Below, one piece after another: positions 21,910 through 29,605 of a DNA stretch of 36,364 nucleotides (positions within the stretch are counted from its first letter, which is position 1; every line of letters starts with the position of its first letter). This DNA is from a virus. Under the pieces are notes generated by a model that was given only the letters and a program-made list of their open reading frames with translations, had not been told where the DNA came from and made no database searches. The translations under genes were made by a program, and so were the position numbers. The stretch is taken from the IMG/VR virus record IMGVR_UViG_3300009124_000042, positions 1 through 36,364 of that record; one strand, written 5' to 3'.

Positions 21910-22063
21910 TATAGTTAAAATAACAGAGATAGAAGAGCATGAGGATGGTAGTGCTACACTACAAGTAGAGTGTGATCCAGAAACCTTTATGGCTATCTTT
22001 AATGTAGGCTTTGTTGAGTTAGTAAAGGCTGGCTTAGATAAGGAGAAAGAAGAAGATGGGTAG
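21899..22063 (+). CDS. 54-aa acidic peptide
   Basis: ATG 21899 overlaps the previous stop by 11 nt, with AAAGGA upstream. The product starts MKSDIVKITEIEEHEDGSAT and ends GLDKEKEEDG. The middle (LQVECDPETFMAIFNVGFVELV) looks like a small alpha/beta fold seen in short phage proteins. No function is recognised. Confidence 0.5.
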   Translation: MKSDIVKITEIEEHEDGSATLQVECDPETFMAIFNVGFVELVKAGLDKEKEEDG

Positions 22064-22223
22064 GTATGTAGTGGAAATAGAGGTAGAGAAGGGGGAATAT
22101 ACCTTCGTAAGGAAGGAGAACCCTTGGACGTATGACACTGAGGTGTGGGTCTTTAGTAGCCGTAAGGATGCTGAGAGAGAAGCTAAGAACTGGAGTACAG
22201 GTAGTGTAGTGGAGTATCTATAA
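22056..22223 (+). CDS. 55-aa small protein
   Basis: ATG 22056 overlaps the previous stop by 8 nt, with AAGGAG about 15 nt and AAGAAG 6 nt upstream. The peptide starts MGRYVVEIEVEKGEYTFVRK and ends SVVEYL, with a helical SSRKDAEREAKNW stretch. It appears as a compact beta-beta-alpha domain. Function unknown; it belongs to the coupled chain of small ORFs after thyX. Confidence 0.5.
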   Translation: MGRYVVEIEVEKGEYTFVRKENPWTYDTEVWVFSSRKDAEREAKNWSTGSVVEYL

Positions 22224-22441
22224 TGTTGTTCTATACTGTCCTTGTGTTGAGCTATACGCTTAATGGTGACTACCTACAATCTAATATCATCTTCCCTAGT
22301 GCTAGGGCCTGTGGAGACGCTCTACCAGCCTATTACGAGCCTGTGTATGCCCTAGATAGGAATGCCATAGGTCAATGCCTAAAGACTGAGGTTATATCAG
22401 CCTCTATCAAACCTAAGAGACGTCCCGATGGAAACGGGTGA
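22223..22441 (+). CDS. 72-aa secreted-like small phage protein
   Basis: The start overlaps the previous stop (TAATG). The N-terminus is hydrophobic (MLFYTVLVLSYTLNGDYLQ), followed by two Cys (in SARACGDALP and AIGQCLKTE) and a basic Pro-rich tail (SIKPKRRPDGNG). Similar short proteins occur in marine roseophage-like genomes. The Cys pair and hydrophobic start could indicate an envelope location, but the N-terminal segment is a weak signal. The dispersed motif at its end (CCCGATGGAAA) also supplies the next gene's ATG. Confidence 0.5.
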   Translation: MLFYTVLVLSYTLNGDYLQSNIIFPSARACGDALPAYYEPVYALDRNAIGQCLKTEVISASIKPKRRPDGNG

Positions 22442-22568
22442 GTTAATCCCTTACATAATAACTATGGGTATTGTTATATCTGCACTTGCAGCACTGCCCG
22501 TAGGAATTATGTTAGGTTTATATATAGCAATTAGAGATACCATGAAGTGGTGGAAAGATAAGACATGA
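22428..22568 (+). CDS. 46-aa single-span membrane peptide
   Basis: ATG 22428 lies in a dispersed-motif copy (CCCGATGGAAA) and overlaps the previous gene by 14 nt. The peptide starts METGELIPYIITMGIVIS, continues as one membrane helix with GIMLGLYIAIRD, and ends KWWKDKT. Its stop overlaps the next ATG (ATGA). A phage membrane peptide of unknown role. Confidence 0.5.
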   Translation: METGELIPYIITMGIVISALAALPVGIMLGLYIAIRDTMKWWKDKT

Positions 22569-23158
22569 AACCAGAAACAATTATGATGATGTGCGAGGGC
22601 TTGGCCCGTAGATATAAAAACCCTAATCACTACGATGACCTTGTAGGTGAGGGTGTATTACAATGCTACGAGATCCTAGCTGAAGATCCTAAATCCCATC
22701 CAGCGAAATTATATCGTGAGGCTAATCGTAGGATGCACGACTACCTTAACTTAGATATATTTCCAGTCGATATACCCGCCTCTGATGTATCACGTAGGCT
22801 CAGTAGAAATATAGATACAGAGGAATTTGGGGATCATACTTGGAGCGAGGACGGTATTAATTATCTAAGAAACATTCTTAGCTCTGAGATCATACCTTTT
22901 GATACAGCGTCTTTGTTTAACGAGACAGTTGAGGAGAACTACGAAGAGACGGACTTTTACAACAAACTAAATGAACAGATAGAATTGCAGCTAGATGAAG
23001 ATGAGAGGTTGTTGCTACATATGAAGTTTGTTGAGAGCATGACCCAAGTAGATATGGGAGACTTCTTTGGTATTAGCCAGCCAGCTATTGTACTTAGGGA
23101 AACTAAGATCTTCTCTAAGCTAAGGTCCATTGTGACTAAATTGCAACAGGTAATCTAA
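22565..23158 (+). CDS. Sigma-70-family-like RNA polymerase sigma factor
   Basis: The 197-aa protein looks like a small phage sigma factor. Residues about 1-60 resemble sigma region 2 (YDDLVGEGVLQCYEILAED, then REANRRMHDYLN). Residues about 140-195 resemble region 4: LDEDERLLLHMKFVESMTQ, then a helix-turn-helix DMGDFFGISQPAIVLRETKI. An acidic linker lies between. It starts in ATGA overlap with the membrane peptide. It would direct host RNA polymerase to phage promoters; the TAGGTGCCTA/TATAAT sites, one of which follows this gene directly, are candidate targets. The fold call is from motif pattern; the target link is inference. Confidence 0.7.
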   Translation: MKPETIMMMCEGLARRYKNPNHYDDLVGEGVLQCYEILAEDPKSHPAKLYREANRRMHDYLNLDIFPVDIPASDVSRRLSRNIDTEEFGDHTWSEDGINYLRNILSSEIIPFDTASLFNETVEENYEETDFYNKLNEQIELQLDEDERLLLHMKFVESMTQVDMGDFFGISQPAIVLRETKIFSKLRSIVTKLQQVI

Positions 23159-23189
23159 ATGTAATTCTACAACTGATAAAAAGGAGATG

Positions 23190-23208
23190 TAGGTGCCTAT
23201 AGTATTAT
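23190..23208 (+). promoter_or_regulatory. Middle promoter candidate before primase-helicase
   Basis: TAGGTGCCTA (23190-23199) is followed after 3 nt by TATTAT (23203-23208), the same spacing as at the SSB promoter. The start of the primase-helicase gene lies about 50 nt beyond the expected initiation point. CTACAAC (23167-23173) and GTTGTAG (23233-23239) flank it as an inverted repeat. Confidence 0.6.
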
Positions 23209-23266
23209 GTCCCCCTTTCGTTAAGGCCGATTGTTGTAGGTATGGTAGTAATAATAAGGAGTAAGT

Positions 23267-24841
23267 ATGAATACAGATGTACATGATAACGTGAGAGATC
23301 AACCGTGTCCCTATGTGGACTGTGGTTCATCAGATGCTTTTAACTATAACACTAGAGGCTTTGGTAAGTGCTTCTCTTGTGGGAGTAGTTATCCTTCTAG
23401 GAAGGCAACCTTTGATTGGGCTAATGAAAAGTATCCCGTCAGTGGAAATACGACCTCAGAGAGCTTAAGAGAGGCTCAGGATGGTGGTAGTTATACAGCT
23501 ATGCGAGGTATATCAGAACGCACTATGGAGCAGTATGACGTTCTTACATATCCTAACGGTACTCAAAACTACGTGTACCCCAGCGGGGGAATAAAAACCA
23601 GGAATCTTAAGGAGAAGGATTTCTATGCAAGCAAAGGGTTTAAGACTGACGAGTTGTTCGGTATGAACTTCTTTACTGCTGGCTGCTCTAATGTCTTAAC
23701 GATAACAGAGGGTGAGGTAGATGCCATGTCTGCTTACCAGATGTTAAGCTCTAGGGATACTTACCTCAATCCTGTAGTTTCTCTACCATCAGCTACCCCC
23801 TCCAAGGCACTTTGGGAGAAGTGTAAGCCTTACCTAGATAGCTTCCAGAAGATTATCTTGTCTGTAGATAATGATGAGGCTGGCAACGGTATTGCCGCAA
23901 AGATCGCTAAGATGTTTCCTAACAAGGTGTATCGTGTCTCTCACAATAAGTATAAGGACGCTAATGACTTCTTGACCGCTGGTGCAACAACAGAGTTTAA
24001 GAATGCTTGGTTCAACTCCTCTAAGTATGTACCTGACAATATCTTCAATACTACTGAGCAGTTCCTTAACTTGTACCATGACACTCCAGAACACCAGTAC
24101 GTTCCTACAGGTATTGAGGCTTTAGATGAGAAAATCTTAGGTCTCATGCAAGGTCACTTCACAGTTATCAAGGCACCTACAGGTATAGGTAAGACAGAGG
24201 TAATGCGGTACTTAGAATATAACATGCTCAAGCGTAAGGTTCCTATTGCTACATGGCACCTAGAGGAAACTAAGTTACGTTCTTTGCTTGGGCTTGTGTC
24301 TTATGAAGCTAAGGACAATCTTACACGTAGGGATCTTATTGAAGAGTCTGGCTCAGAGGAAGAGGTTATCAAAGCTATTGAGAGCTTAACCAAAGATGAG
24401 TTACTATATCAATTCTATCTTGAGGAGAACCAAGGGGCTGATGATCTATGTGATCAAATACGTTTCTTTAGTCAGGCTTGCGGATGTAAGTTTATATTCT
24501 TCGAGCCGATACAGGATGTAGTTACTGGACATTCAGAGGAGAGTAAGGAACAACAGCTTGCTGACTTATCGGTTAGATTATCTAAGCTTGCAGCAGACCT
24601 TAACGTAGGTATTGTAACTATTGCTCACACCAATGAGTATGGAGATCCTAAGTATTGCAAGATGATTGGTCAGAGGGCTTCTGTAGTCTTAGACTTAGAA
24701 AGAGACAAGGAAGCTGACACATTAGAAGAGAGGAATACTACATTGATTACGGTACAAAAAAACCGACCCTGTTCCATCGAAGGCAAGGCCGGTAAGCTGA
24801 GATTCAGCACTGATACGTTTATGTTAAGAGAGGTACTTTAA
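23267..24841 (+). CDS. T7 gp4-like DNA primase-helicase
   Basis: The 524-aa protein primes and unwinds DNA at the phage fork. An N-terminal zinc ribbon has Cys14, 19, 35 and 38 (CPYVDC and CFSC). TOPRIM primase motifs follow: ITEGEVDAMSAY (about 145-156) and SVDNDEAGNG (about 197-206). The RecA-like helicase domain begins near 275, with Walker A APTGIGKT (about 303-310), Walker B-like FIFFEPIQDV, a GIVTIAHTNEYGDP stretch, and QKNRPCSIEG near the C-terminus. AAGGAG precedes the ATG. Length and order match the T7 gp4/Twinkle family. A dispersed-motif copy lies in the linker after the zinc domain (23434-23450). Confidence 0.9.
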   Translation: MNTDVHDNVRDQPCPYVDCGSSDAFNYNTRGFGKCFSCGSSYPSRKATFDWANEKYPVSGNTTSESLREAQDGGSYTAMRGISERTMEQYDVLTYPNGTQNYVYPSGGIKTRNLKEKDFYASKGFKTDELFGMNFFTAGCSNVLTITEGEVDAMSAYQMLSSRDTYLNPVVSLPSATPSKALWEKCKPYLDSFQKIILSVDNDEAGNGIAAKIAKMFPNKVYRVSHNKYKDANDFLTAGATTEFKNAWFNSSKYVPDNIFNTTEQFLNLYHDTPEHQYVPTGIEALDEKILGLMQGHFTVIKAPTGIGKTEVMRYLEYNMLKRKVPIATWHLEETKLRSLLGLVSYEAKDNLTRRDLIEESGSEEEVIKAIESLTKDELLYQFYLEENQGADDLCDQIRFFSQACGCKFIFFEPIQDVVTGHSEESKEQQLADLSVRLSKLAADLNVGIVTIAHTNEYGDPKYCKMIGQRASVVLDLERDKEADTLEERNTTLITVQKNRPCSIEGKAGKLRFSTDTFMLREVL

Positions 24842-25623
24842 TGATAATATCTTGGTGGAGTGCGGGTGTTACAAGTGCAGTTGCAACTAAGCTTGCTATC
24901 CAAGAGTTTGGTGATGAAGTTAAGCCTATCTATTTTGGCATTGACTCTGCACATAGTGACAACGCTAGGTTTAAAGAACAATGTGAAGAGTGGTATGGTT
25001 GTGAAATAATAACTGAACGTGCGCCAGAAAAGTACAAAGATCAATTTGATGTCATAAGTAAAGACAAGTATGTTAATGGTCCAGCTGGGGCTAGGTGTAC
25101 TCTTGTTCTAAAGAAGCGTGTTCGTCAGAGGTTAGAAAAGGAGCTTGATTATAGAGGTCAGATCTTTGGTTTTGAGTACAGTAAGAAGGAGGTCAACAGA
25201 GCCATACGTTTCAAGGAACAATATCCAGACGCTAAACCTTTCTTCCCTCTGATAGAAAAGAGAATGACTAAACCTGAGTGTCTATACTTCTTACAGGAGG
25301 CTAATATAGAAGTTCCAACCATGTATAAGTTAGGCTACAAAAACAATAACTGTATTGGTTGTGTTAAAGGTGGCGCAGGGTACTGGAATAAGATCAGAGT
25401 GGACTTTCCCGAACACTTCGATAGGATGGCAAAGGTTGAAAGGGAGGTAGGTAACTCTTGTTTACGAGGGGTCTTCTTAGATGAGCTTGACCCTCAAAAG
25501 GGACACAAACAAAAAATAGTCATGCCTGACTGTGGTAACTTCTGTGACATAGAGTTTGAGGAGTTAGATCATCCGCAGCTAGATATGATGCTTGAGACAC
25601 CAGAATTAATGAGAGGAATATAA
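24841..25623 (+). CDS. PP-loop ATPase, PAPS-reductase-like
   Basis: The 260-aa protein belongs to the adenine nucleotide alpha hydrolase/PAPS reductase superfamily. It starts with the PP-loop WWSAGVTSAVATKLA (S7-A-G-V-T-S12, where SGGxTS is common) and a following FGIDSAHSDN strand. A GPAGARCTLVLKKR block (about 80-93) and Cys-rich NNCIGCVKGGAGYWNKI are also present, plus a C-terminal CGNFCDIEFEEL. Relatives activate substrates by adenylation in sulfur assimilation, tRNA thiolation or DNA phosphorothioation (DndC). Start and stop adjoin the neighbouring replication genes. No Dnd or sulfur-pathway partners are in the window, so the substrate is unknown. Confidence 0.75.
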   Translation: MIISWWSAGVTSAVATKLAIQEFGDEVKPIYFGIDSAHSDNARFKEQCEEWYGCEIITERAPEKYKDQFDVISKDKYVNGPAGARCTLVLKKRVRQRLEKELDYRGQIFGFEYSKKEVNRAIRFKEQYPDAKPFFPLIEKRMTKPECLYFLQEANIEVPTMYKLGYKNNNCIGCVKGGAGYWNKIRVDFPEHFDRMAKVEREVGNSCLRGVFLDELDPQKGHKQKIVMPDCGNFCDIEFEELDHPQLDMMLETPELMRGI

Positions 25624-27458
25624 TGAGAATATTTGATATAGAAACAGATGGCTTCAATAGCACAAAGATCCACGTAGTATCTTGGTCAGATGACTTAGGT
25701 AAGACAGTAAACTCAACACATGACTACGATGAGATGCGTGAGGTATTTAAAGTTGATACACTCGTAGGACACAGCATTGTTAGGTTTGACATCCCCGCAG
25801 TAGAAAAAGTGCTAGATATAAAAGTTAAGGCTCGTCTCATAGATACCTTAGCTGTAGCTTGGTATGTAGATCATGAACGTGGTAAGCATGGCTTAGAAGG
25901 CTACGGAGAAGACTACGGAATACCTAAACCTAAGATTACTGATTGGCAAAGTCTGACACCTCAACAATACGCTCACCGTTGTGAGGAGGACGTTAAGATC
26001 AACTCTAAGTTATGGGTAGCTTTAGACAAGAAGCTTAACAAGCTGTACGACAACAAAGAGGATAAAAACCGCCTTATAGACTACCTAACCTTCAAGATGG
26101 AGTGTGCAGCAGAGCAAGAAGCCCTACAGTGGAAATTAGATGTAACTAAAGCTCGTACACACCTAGAGGTATGGGAGACACTGAAGGCTGAGAAGATCGA
26201 ACAGTTAGCTAATGCTATGCCAGAGGTTAAGAAGTATAAGATGGCAAGCAAACCCTCACAGATGGAGAAGAAGAATGGGGAGTTGTCTGTAGCTGGTGAG
26301 AACTGGGTGACTCTTTGCAGACAGTATAAAGTTCCAGTGACTACAACAAAGATGCAAGTGCTGCATAGGGTCGAGAGAGCTAACCCTAATTCTCCTGATC
26401 AAGTTAAGTCTTGGTTGTATAGCTTAGGTTGGGAACCAGCTACTCATAAGTATGTTAAGGATAAGGATGGTAAGAATGAAAGAAGTATTCCGCAGATCAG
26501 GCGTGATGCAGAATTATGCCCCTCAGTCTTACGACTGGCCCCTAAAGACAAAGCTATACACCTTCTTGATGGGCTTTCTGTTCTCAGCCATCGTATTTCT
26601 GTTCTTAAAGGCATGGTTGATTCAGAGCGTGATGGATACGTGCAAGCAACTATCGCAGGATTTACCAACACAATGCGCTTCCGTCATGCAAGACCGTTAG
26701 TCAACCTCCCTTCAGTGGAAAAGCCCTATGGTGCTGAGATACGTGGATGTCTGACTGCACCTGATGGCTACACCTTATGTGGGGCTGACATGACTAGCTT
26801 AGAGGACACAACCAAGCGTCACTACATGAAACCATTAGATCCTGATTATGTAGCTGAGATGAGTAAAGAGGGCTTTGATCCACACTTAGACTTAGCTAAA
26901 CATGCTGGTGTTATCACACAAGATGACATCGACAAGCATAACTCAGGGGAACGTAGCTTGAAGTCACTACGCAAGAACTACAAGGTGGTGAACTACAGTG
27001 CTACATATGGCGTAGGAGCGCCTAAGCTGGCCCGTGAGACGGGTATGAGCTTAAGAGAGGCTAAGGCACTAATAGATGCCTTTTGGTCACGTAATTGGTC
27101 AGTACAGAGGGTCGCAGAGGTAGCTAAGGTTAAAGAGTGCCTGGATGGATATTGGTTATTTAATCCAGTCTCTAAATTCTGGTATAGTTTACGCAATGAG
27201 AAAGACAGATTCAGTACACTTAACCAAAGCACAGGAGTATATTGCTTTGATAGTTGGGTTGCTGCATGTAGGAAACAGGGCATTAAAACCATTGGTCAAT
27301 TTCACGATGAAGTTATCGCCTTGGTAGAAGAAGGAGCAGAAGCAGATGTAAAAGATAAGATGGAAAAGGCAGTATCTCAGCTTAATAAAGAGCTAAGTTT
27401 GAACGTACCATTAGGTACAGATGTGCAATTTGGCAACACTTATGCAGAGATACACTAA
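25623..27458 (+). CDS. Family A DNA polymerase, T7-like, with 3'-5' exonuclease
   Basis: The 611-aa replicative polymerase has exonuclease motif I FDIETDG (D5, E7), motif II GHSIVRFDIPA and motif III YAHRCEEDVKIN. Polymerase motif A is CGADMTSLEDTTKRHYM (about 386-402), motif B KNYKVVNYSATYGVGAPKLAR (about 450-470) and motif C FHDEV (about 560). It is shorter than T7 polymerase (704 aa), mostly in the region between exonuclease and palm. The gene starts with the previous stop (TAATG). Three motif copies lie inside it (25795, 26123 and 26709 regions), encoding AVEK, QWKL and SVEK. It works with the primase-helicase upstream and SSB downstream. Confidence 0.92.
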   Translation: MRIFDIETDGFNSTKIHVVSWSDDLGKTVNSTHDYDEMREVFKVDTLVGHSIVRFDIPAVEKVLDIKVKARLIDTLAVAWYVDHERGKHGLEGYGEDYGIPKPKITDWQSLTPQQYAHRCEEDVKINSKLWVALDKKLNKLYDNKEDKNRLIDYLTFKMECAAEQEALQWKLDVTKARTHLEVWETLKAEKIEQLANAMPEVKKYKMASKPSQMEKKNGELSVAGENWVTLCRQYKVPVTTTKMQVLHRVERANPNSPDQVKSWLYSLGWEPATHKYVKDKDGKNERSIPQIRRDAELCPSVLRLAPKDKAIHLLDGLSVLSHRISVLKGMVDSERDGYVQATIAGFTNTMRFRHARPLVNLPSVEKPYGAEIRGCLTAPDGYTLCGADMTSLEDTTKRHYMKPLDPDYVAEMSKEGFDPHLDLAKHAGVITQDDIDKHNSGERSLKSLRKNYKVVNYSATYGVGAPKLARETGMSLREAKALIDAFWSRNWSVQRVAEVAKVKECLDGYWLFNPVSKFWYSLRNEKDRFSTLNQSTGVYCFDSWVAACRKQGIKTIGQFHDEVIALVEEGAEADVKDKMEKAVSQLNKELSLNVPLGTDVQFGNTYAEIH

Positions 27459-27499
27459 AGTGTAAAAAAATACCCAGAGGTGCTTATATTTTATTCTTT

Positions 27500-27518
27500 T
27501 AGGTGCCTAATATATAAT
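27500..27518 (+). promoter_or_regulatory. Middle promoter candidate before the SSB gene
   Basis: TAGGTGCCTA (27500-27509) is followed after 3 nt by a perfect TATAAT (27513-27518). The upstream CTTATATT-containing A/T stretch matches about 21 of 25 positions upstream of the late promoter on the opposite strand. It opens the operon 27547-33222. Confidence 0.65.
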
Positions 27519-27546
27519 ACAGCCCTAACGAAAAGGAACTCGACAC

Positions 27547-28095
27547 ATGGCTAAATACACAATGGATATGGTACTACAGTACGCTAAAGTATTCCCTGAG
27601 AACGCTGACTACGGAGACCCTAAAGGTAATCGTGTGGCTAAGAGTATCGCTGATAAAGGTGGTCAATATATCGTACAGGCATACTTCACAGACCCAGATC
27701 AAATCAGTCAACTCTTAGAAGAGGGTTTAGATCCAGAGCCAATGAATAGCCCCCGTATTATCGACGGAGATGCTCAGTATGGTATTGGTAAATACATGAA
27801 GCTCAAGCGTATGGTTAAAGATGTTAAGAAATTTACTGACCGCTACGGTAAGCCCTTTGAGAAAGACTATGGTGGCGCACCAAACATTGTCAATCTTACA
27901 AATGGTATGGATAAGAAGACACTGTGGAATTTTGAAGAGGATGGACCTCTAGGTAACGGAACTAAAGCCAAGGTTCAATTTGAGACTTACTCTAATGGTG
28001 CTGGTGTACGCCTTCTTAACGTAGGTATTACTGAGCATGTACCTTATACTTCAGGAGAGCCAACTGAAGACGATAAAATGTTTATGGTGGGGTAA
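27547..28095 (+). CDS. T7 gp2.5-like single-stranded DNA-binding protein
   Basis: The 182-aa product has the pattern of phage gp2.5-like SSBs: MAKYTMDMVLQYAKVFPEN, then QYIVQAYFTDPDQISQLLEEG, GIGKYMKLKRMVKDVKKF, and an acidic tail (GEPTEDDKMFMVG) like those that bind replisome partners. It would coat single-stranded DNA during replication and recombination. AAAGGA lies upstream, and the gene is first after the TAGGTGCCTA promoter. Position after polymerase and before exonuclease fits T7-type modules. The OB fold is inferred, not visible. Confidence 0.75.
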   Translation: MAKYTMDMVLQYAKVFPENADYGDPKGNRVAKSIADKGGQYIVQAYFTDPDQISQLLEEGLDPEPMNSPRIIDGDAQYGIGKYMKLKRMVKDVKKFTDRYGKPFEKDYGGAPNIVNLTNGMDKKTLWNFEEDGPLGNGTKAKVQFETYSNGAGVRLLNVGITEHVPYTSGEPTEDDKMFMVG

Positions 28096-28099
28096 TCAA

Positions 28100-28300
28100 A
28101 TGAAGGTAACAATCATCTTTGAGAGCGACAGTGAAGACGATGGGTTTGAGGGTAAGAATGTTATTGAACGTCACAACATAGATGATCTCTGGGCTTTATC
28201 TAATGCATATACTGACGCAACTAAGGCAGCTGGGTTTTGTTATGTTACAGATGTAGCCTTTGAGAAAGACGATGGTAAGATGGTCTTTGGGAGCTTCTGA
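28100..28300 (+). CDS. 66-aa protein of unknown function
   Basis: I start at ATG 28100 (MKVTIIFESDSEDDG), just after the SSB stop; a longer frame from 28037 lies inside the SSB gene. The product has a beta-strand start, an acidic turn, a helix (NIDDLWALSNAYTDATKAAG) and a final strand, suggesting a small alpha/beta fold. Its stop overlaps the next ATG. It lies between SSB and exonuclease in the replication operon, so a replication accessory role is possible, but no family is recognised. Confidence 0.55.
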   Translation: MKVTIIFESDSEDDGFEGKNVIERHNIDDLWALSNAYTDATKAAGFCYVTDVAFEKDDGKMVFGSF

Positions 28301-29013
28301 TGATAGATGGGAAGGTTTTAATAGATGGTGACATTGTAGCCTATCGTGCGGCTCACGTTACCGATAAAGACTTTCCTGAAGATGCCAAGAGTAAGGTAGA
28401 TGAGCTTATGGGGGATATACTGGATAAAACTACATTGTTCAGTCTTCCCGATGAGTACACCGTCTACCTTACAGGCAAAGGTAACTTCAGGTACTCTATA
28501 GCTACTAAGAAAGCTTATAAGGGCAATAGAGTAGCAGCCGTAAAGCCCAGATACCTACCTCTCATCAGGGATTACTTAACTGTGAACTACAATGCTATCA
28601 CTAGCGAAGGAGAAGAAGCAGATGATCTTATAGCTATAGAAGCAACTAAGCTTGGTCCTAGCACTACCATAGCTTCCACAGATAAGGACTTTATGCAGAT
28701 ACCTTGTCATCATTACAACCTAACTAAAGAGACCTTTACAAAAGTCAGTAAGGAAGAGGCTATGCGAGCTTTTTATACCCAACTACTGACAGGCGATAAA
28801 ATAGATAACATAGGTGGCGCTCCTGGAATTGGCCCTAAGAAAGCCGTTCAGATCTACAAGGGTTGCAAGACAGAGGGAGACTTCTGGAAAGCAGCCCTTG
28901 AAGCTTACAAAGGGGATATAGATCACGCCATAGAATGTGCAAGGTTGCTTTGGTTAAGACGTAAGGAGGGTGAGCTATGGGAACCACCAGTGAACGTAGA
29001 AGACACGCAATAA
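28300..29013 (+). CDS. T7 gp6-like 5'-3' exonuclease / flap nuclease
   Basis: The 237-aa enzyme removes RNA primers and 5' flaps. PIN/FEN motifs are visible: KVLIDGDIVAYRAAH with metal-binding Asp near the start, GEEADDLIAIEA (about 106-117), STDKDFMQ (about 126-133), and the helix-hairpin-helix DNIGGAPGIGPKKAVQIY (about 168-185). Length is somewhat shorter than T7 gp6 (300 aa). Translation starts in an overlap with the upstream stop (TGATG), and the end overlaps the endonuclease gene by 37 bp, where AAGGAGG provides the next ribosome-binding site. Confidence 0.85.
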   Translation: MIDGKVLIDGDIVAYRAAHVTDKDFPEDAKSKVDELMGDILDKTTLFSLPDEYTVYLTGKGNFRYSIATKKAYKGNRVAAVKPRYLPLIRDYLTVNYNAITSEGEEADDLIAIEATKLGPSTTIASTDKDFMQIPCHHYNLTKETFTKVSKEEAMRAFYTQLLTGDKIDNIGGAPGIGPKKAVQIYKGCKTEGDFWKAALEAYKGDIDHAIECARLLWLRRKEGELWEPPVNVEDTQ

Positions 29014-29378
29014 AGAATGGCTACAGATCTGGTTTAGAAGATGACATAGCTAAAGATCTTAATGATCGAGGTGTAGAGTTTGAATATGAGAAGCTAAAAG
29101 TTCAGTGGCAACTTATTGAGAACAAGACTTACACTCCTGACTTTAAATTACCTAACGGTATCATCATAGAATCCAAGGGCAGGTTTGTAGCAGCAGATAG
29201 GAAGAAGCACATAATTATTAAACGACAACATCCTTTCCTAGACATAAGGTTTGTTTTCTCTAACTCCAGAGCTAGACTATATAAAGGCGCAAAGAGCACA
29301 TATGGAGATTGGTGTAGTAAATATGGCTTCTTATACGCAGATAAAAGGATACCCGACGAATGGTTAAAACAATCCTGA
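28977..29378 (+). CDS. T7 gp3-like endonuclease I (Holliday junction resolvase)
   Basis: The 133-aa protein matches the T7 endonuclease I family, which cuts branched DNA and helps degrade host DNA and mature replication products. The PD-(D/E)xK-type core is visible: an acidic RSGLEDDIAKDLNDRG helix (about 17-32), FEYEKLKVQW, then YTPDFKLPNGIIIESKGRF with D, E and K as metal-site residues (about 52-70). It overlaps the exonuclease gene. Length is close to that of T7 gp3 (149 aa). Confidence 0.85.
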   Translation: MGTTSERRRHAIKNGYRSGLEDDIAKDLNDRGVEFEYEKLKVQWQLIENKTYTPDFKLPNGIIIESKGRFVAADRKKHIIIKRQHPFLDIRFVFSNSRARLYKGAKSTYGDWCSKYGFLYADKRIPDEWLKQS

Positions 29379-29605
29379 TTAAAGTCCATCGTGTTCTTGA
29401 TGGCCCTTACGAAGATGAAGATGGTAATTACTGGTTAAACTGTAGAGTAGAAGACCCCCAAGAAAGGAACCCAAGTAAGGTTATGTTTGATGAAGAGATC
29501 CCGTTTGTCTCCTTTGATGCAGCCTATGAGTTTCAGAACCACTTCTACAGATCAATCGAACCCATACTGATAGAATTTGAAATGGATACCCGATATGACA
29601 GCTAA
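29360..29605 (+). CDS. 81-aa protein of unknown function
   Basis: The product starts MVKTILIKVHRVLDGPYEDE and contains DGNYWLNCRVEDPQERNPSK and FDAAYEFQNHFYRSIEPI. It appears as a small beta-alpha fold with many acidic residues. It overlaps the endonuclease end by 19 bp and the phosphoesterase start by 11 bp. I recognise no family, and no motif suggests an activity. It is probably part of the replication operon. Confidence 0.55.
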   Translation: MVKTILIKVHRVLDGPYEDEDGNYWLNCRVEDPQERNPSKVMFDEEIPFVSFDAAYEFQNHFYRSIEPILIEFEMDTRYDS

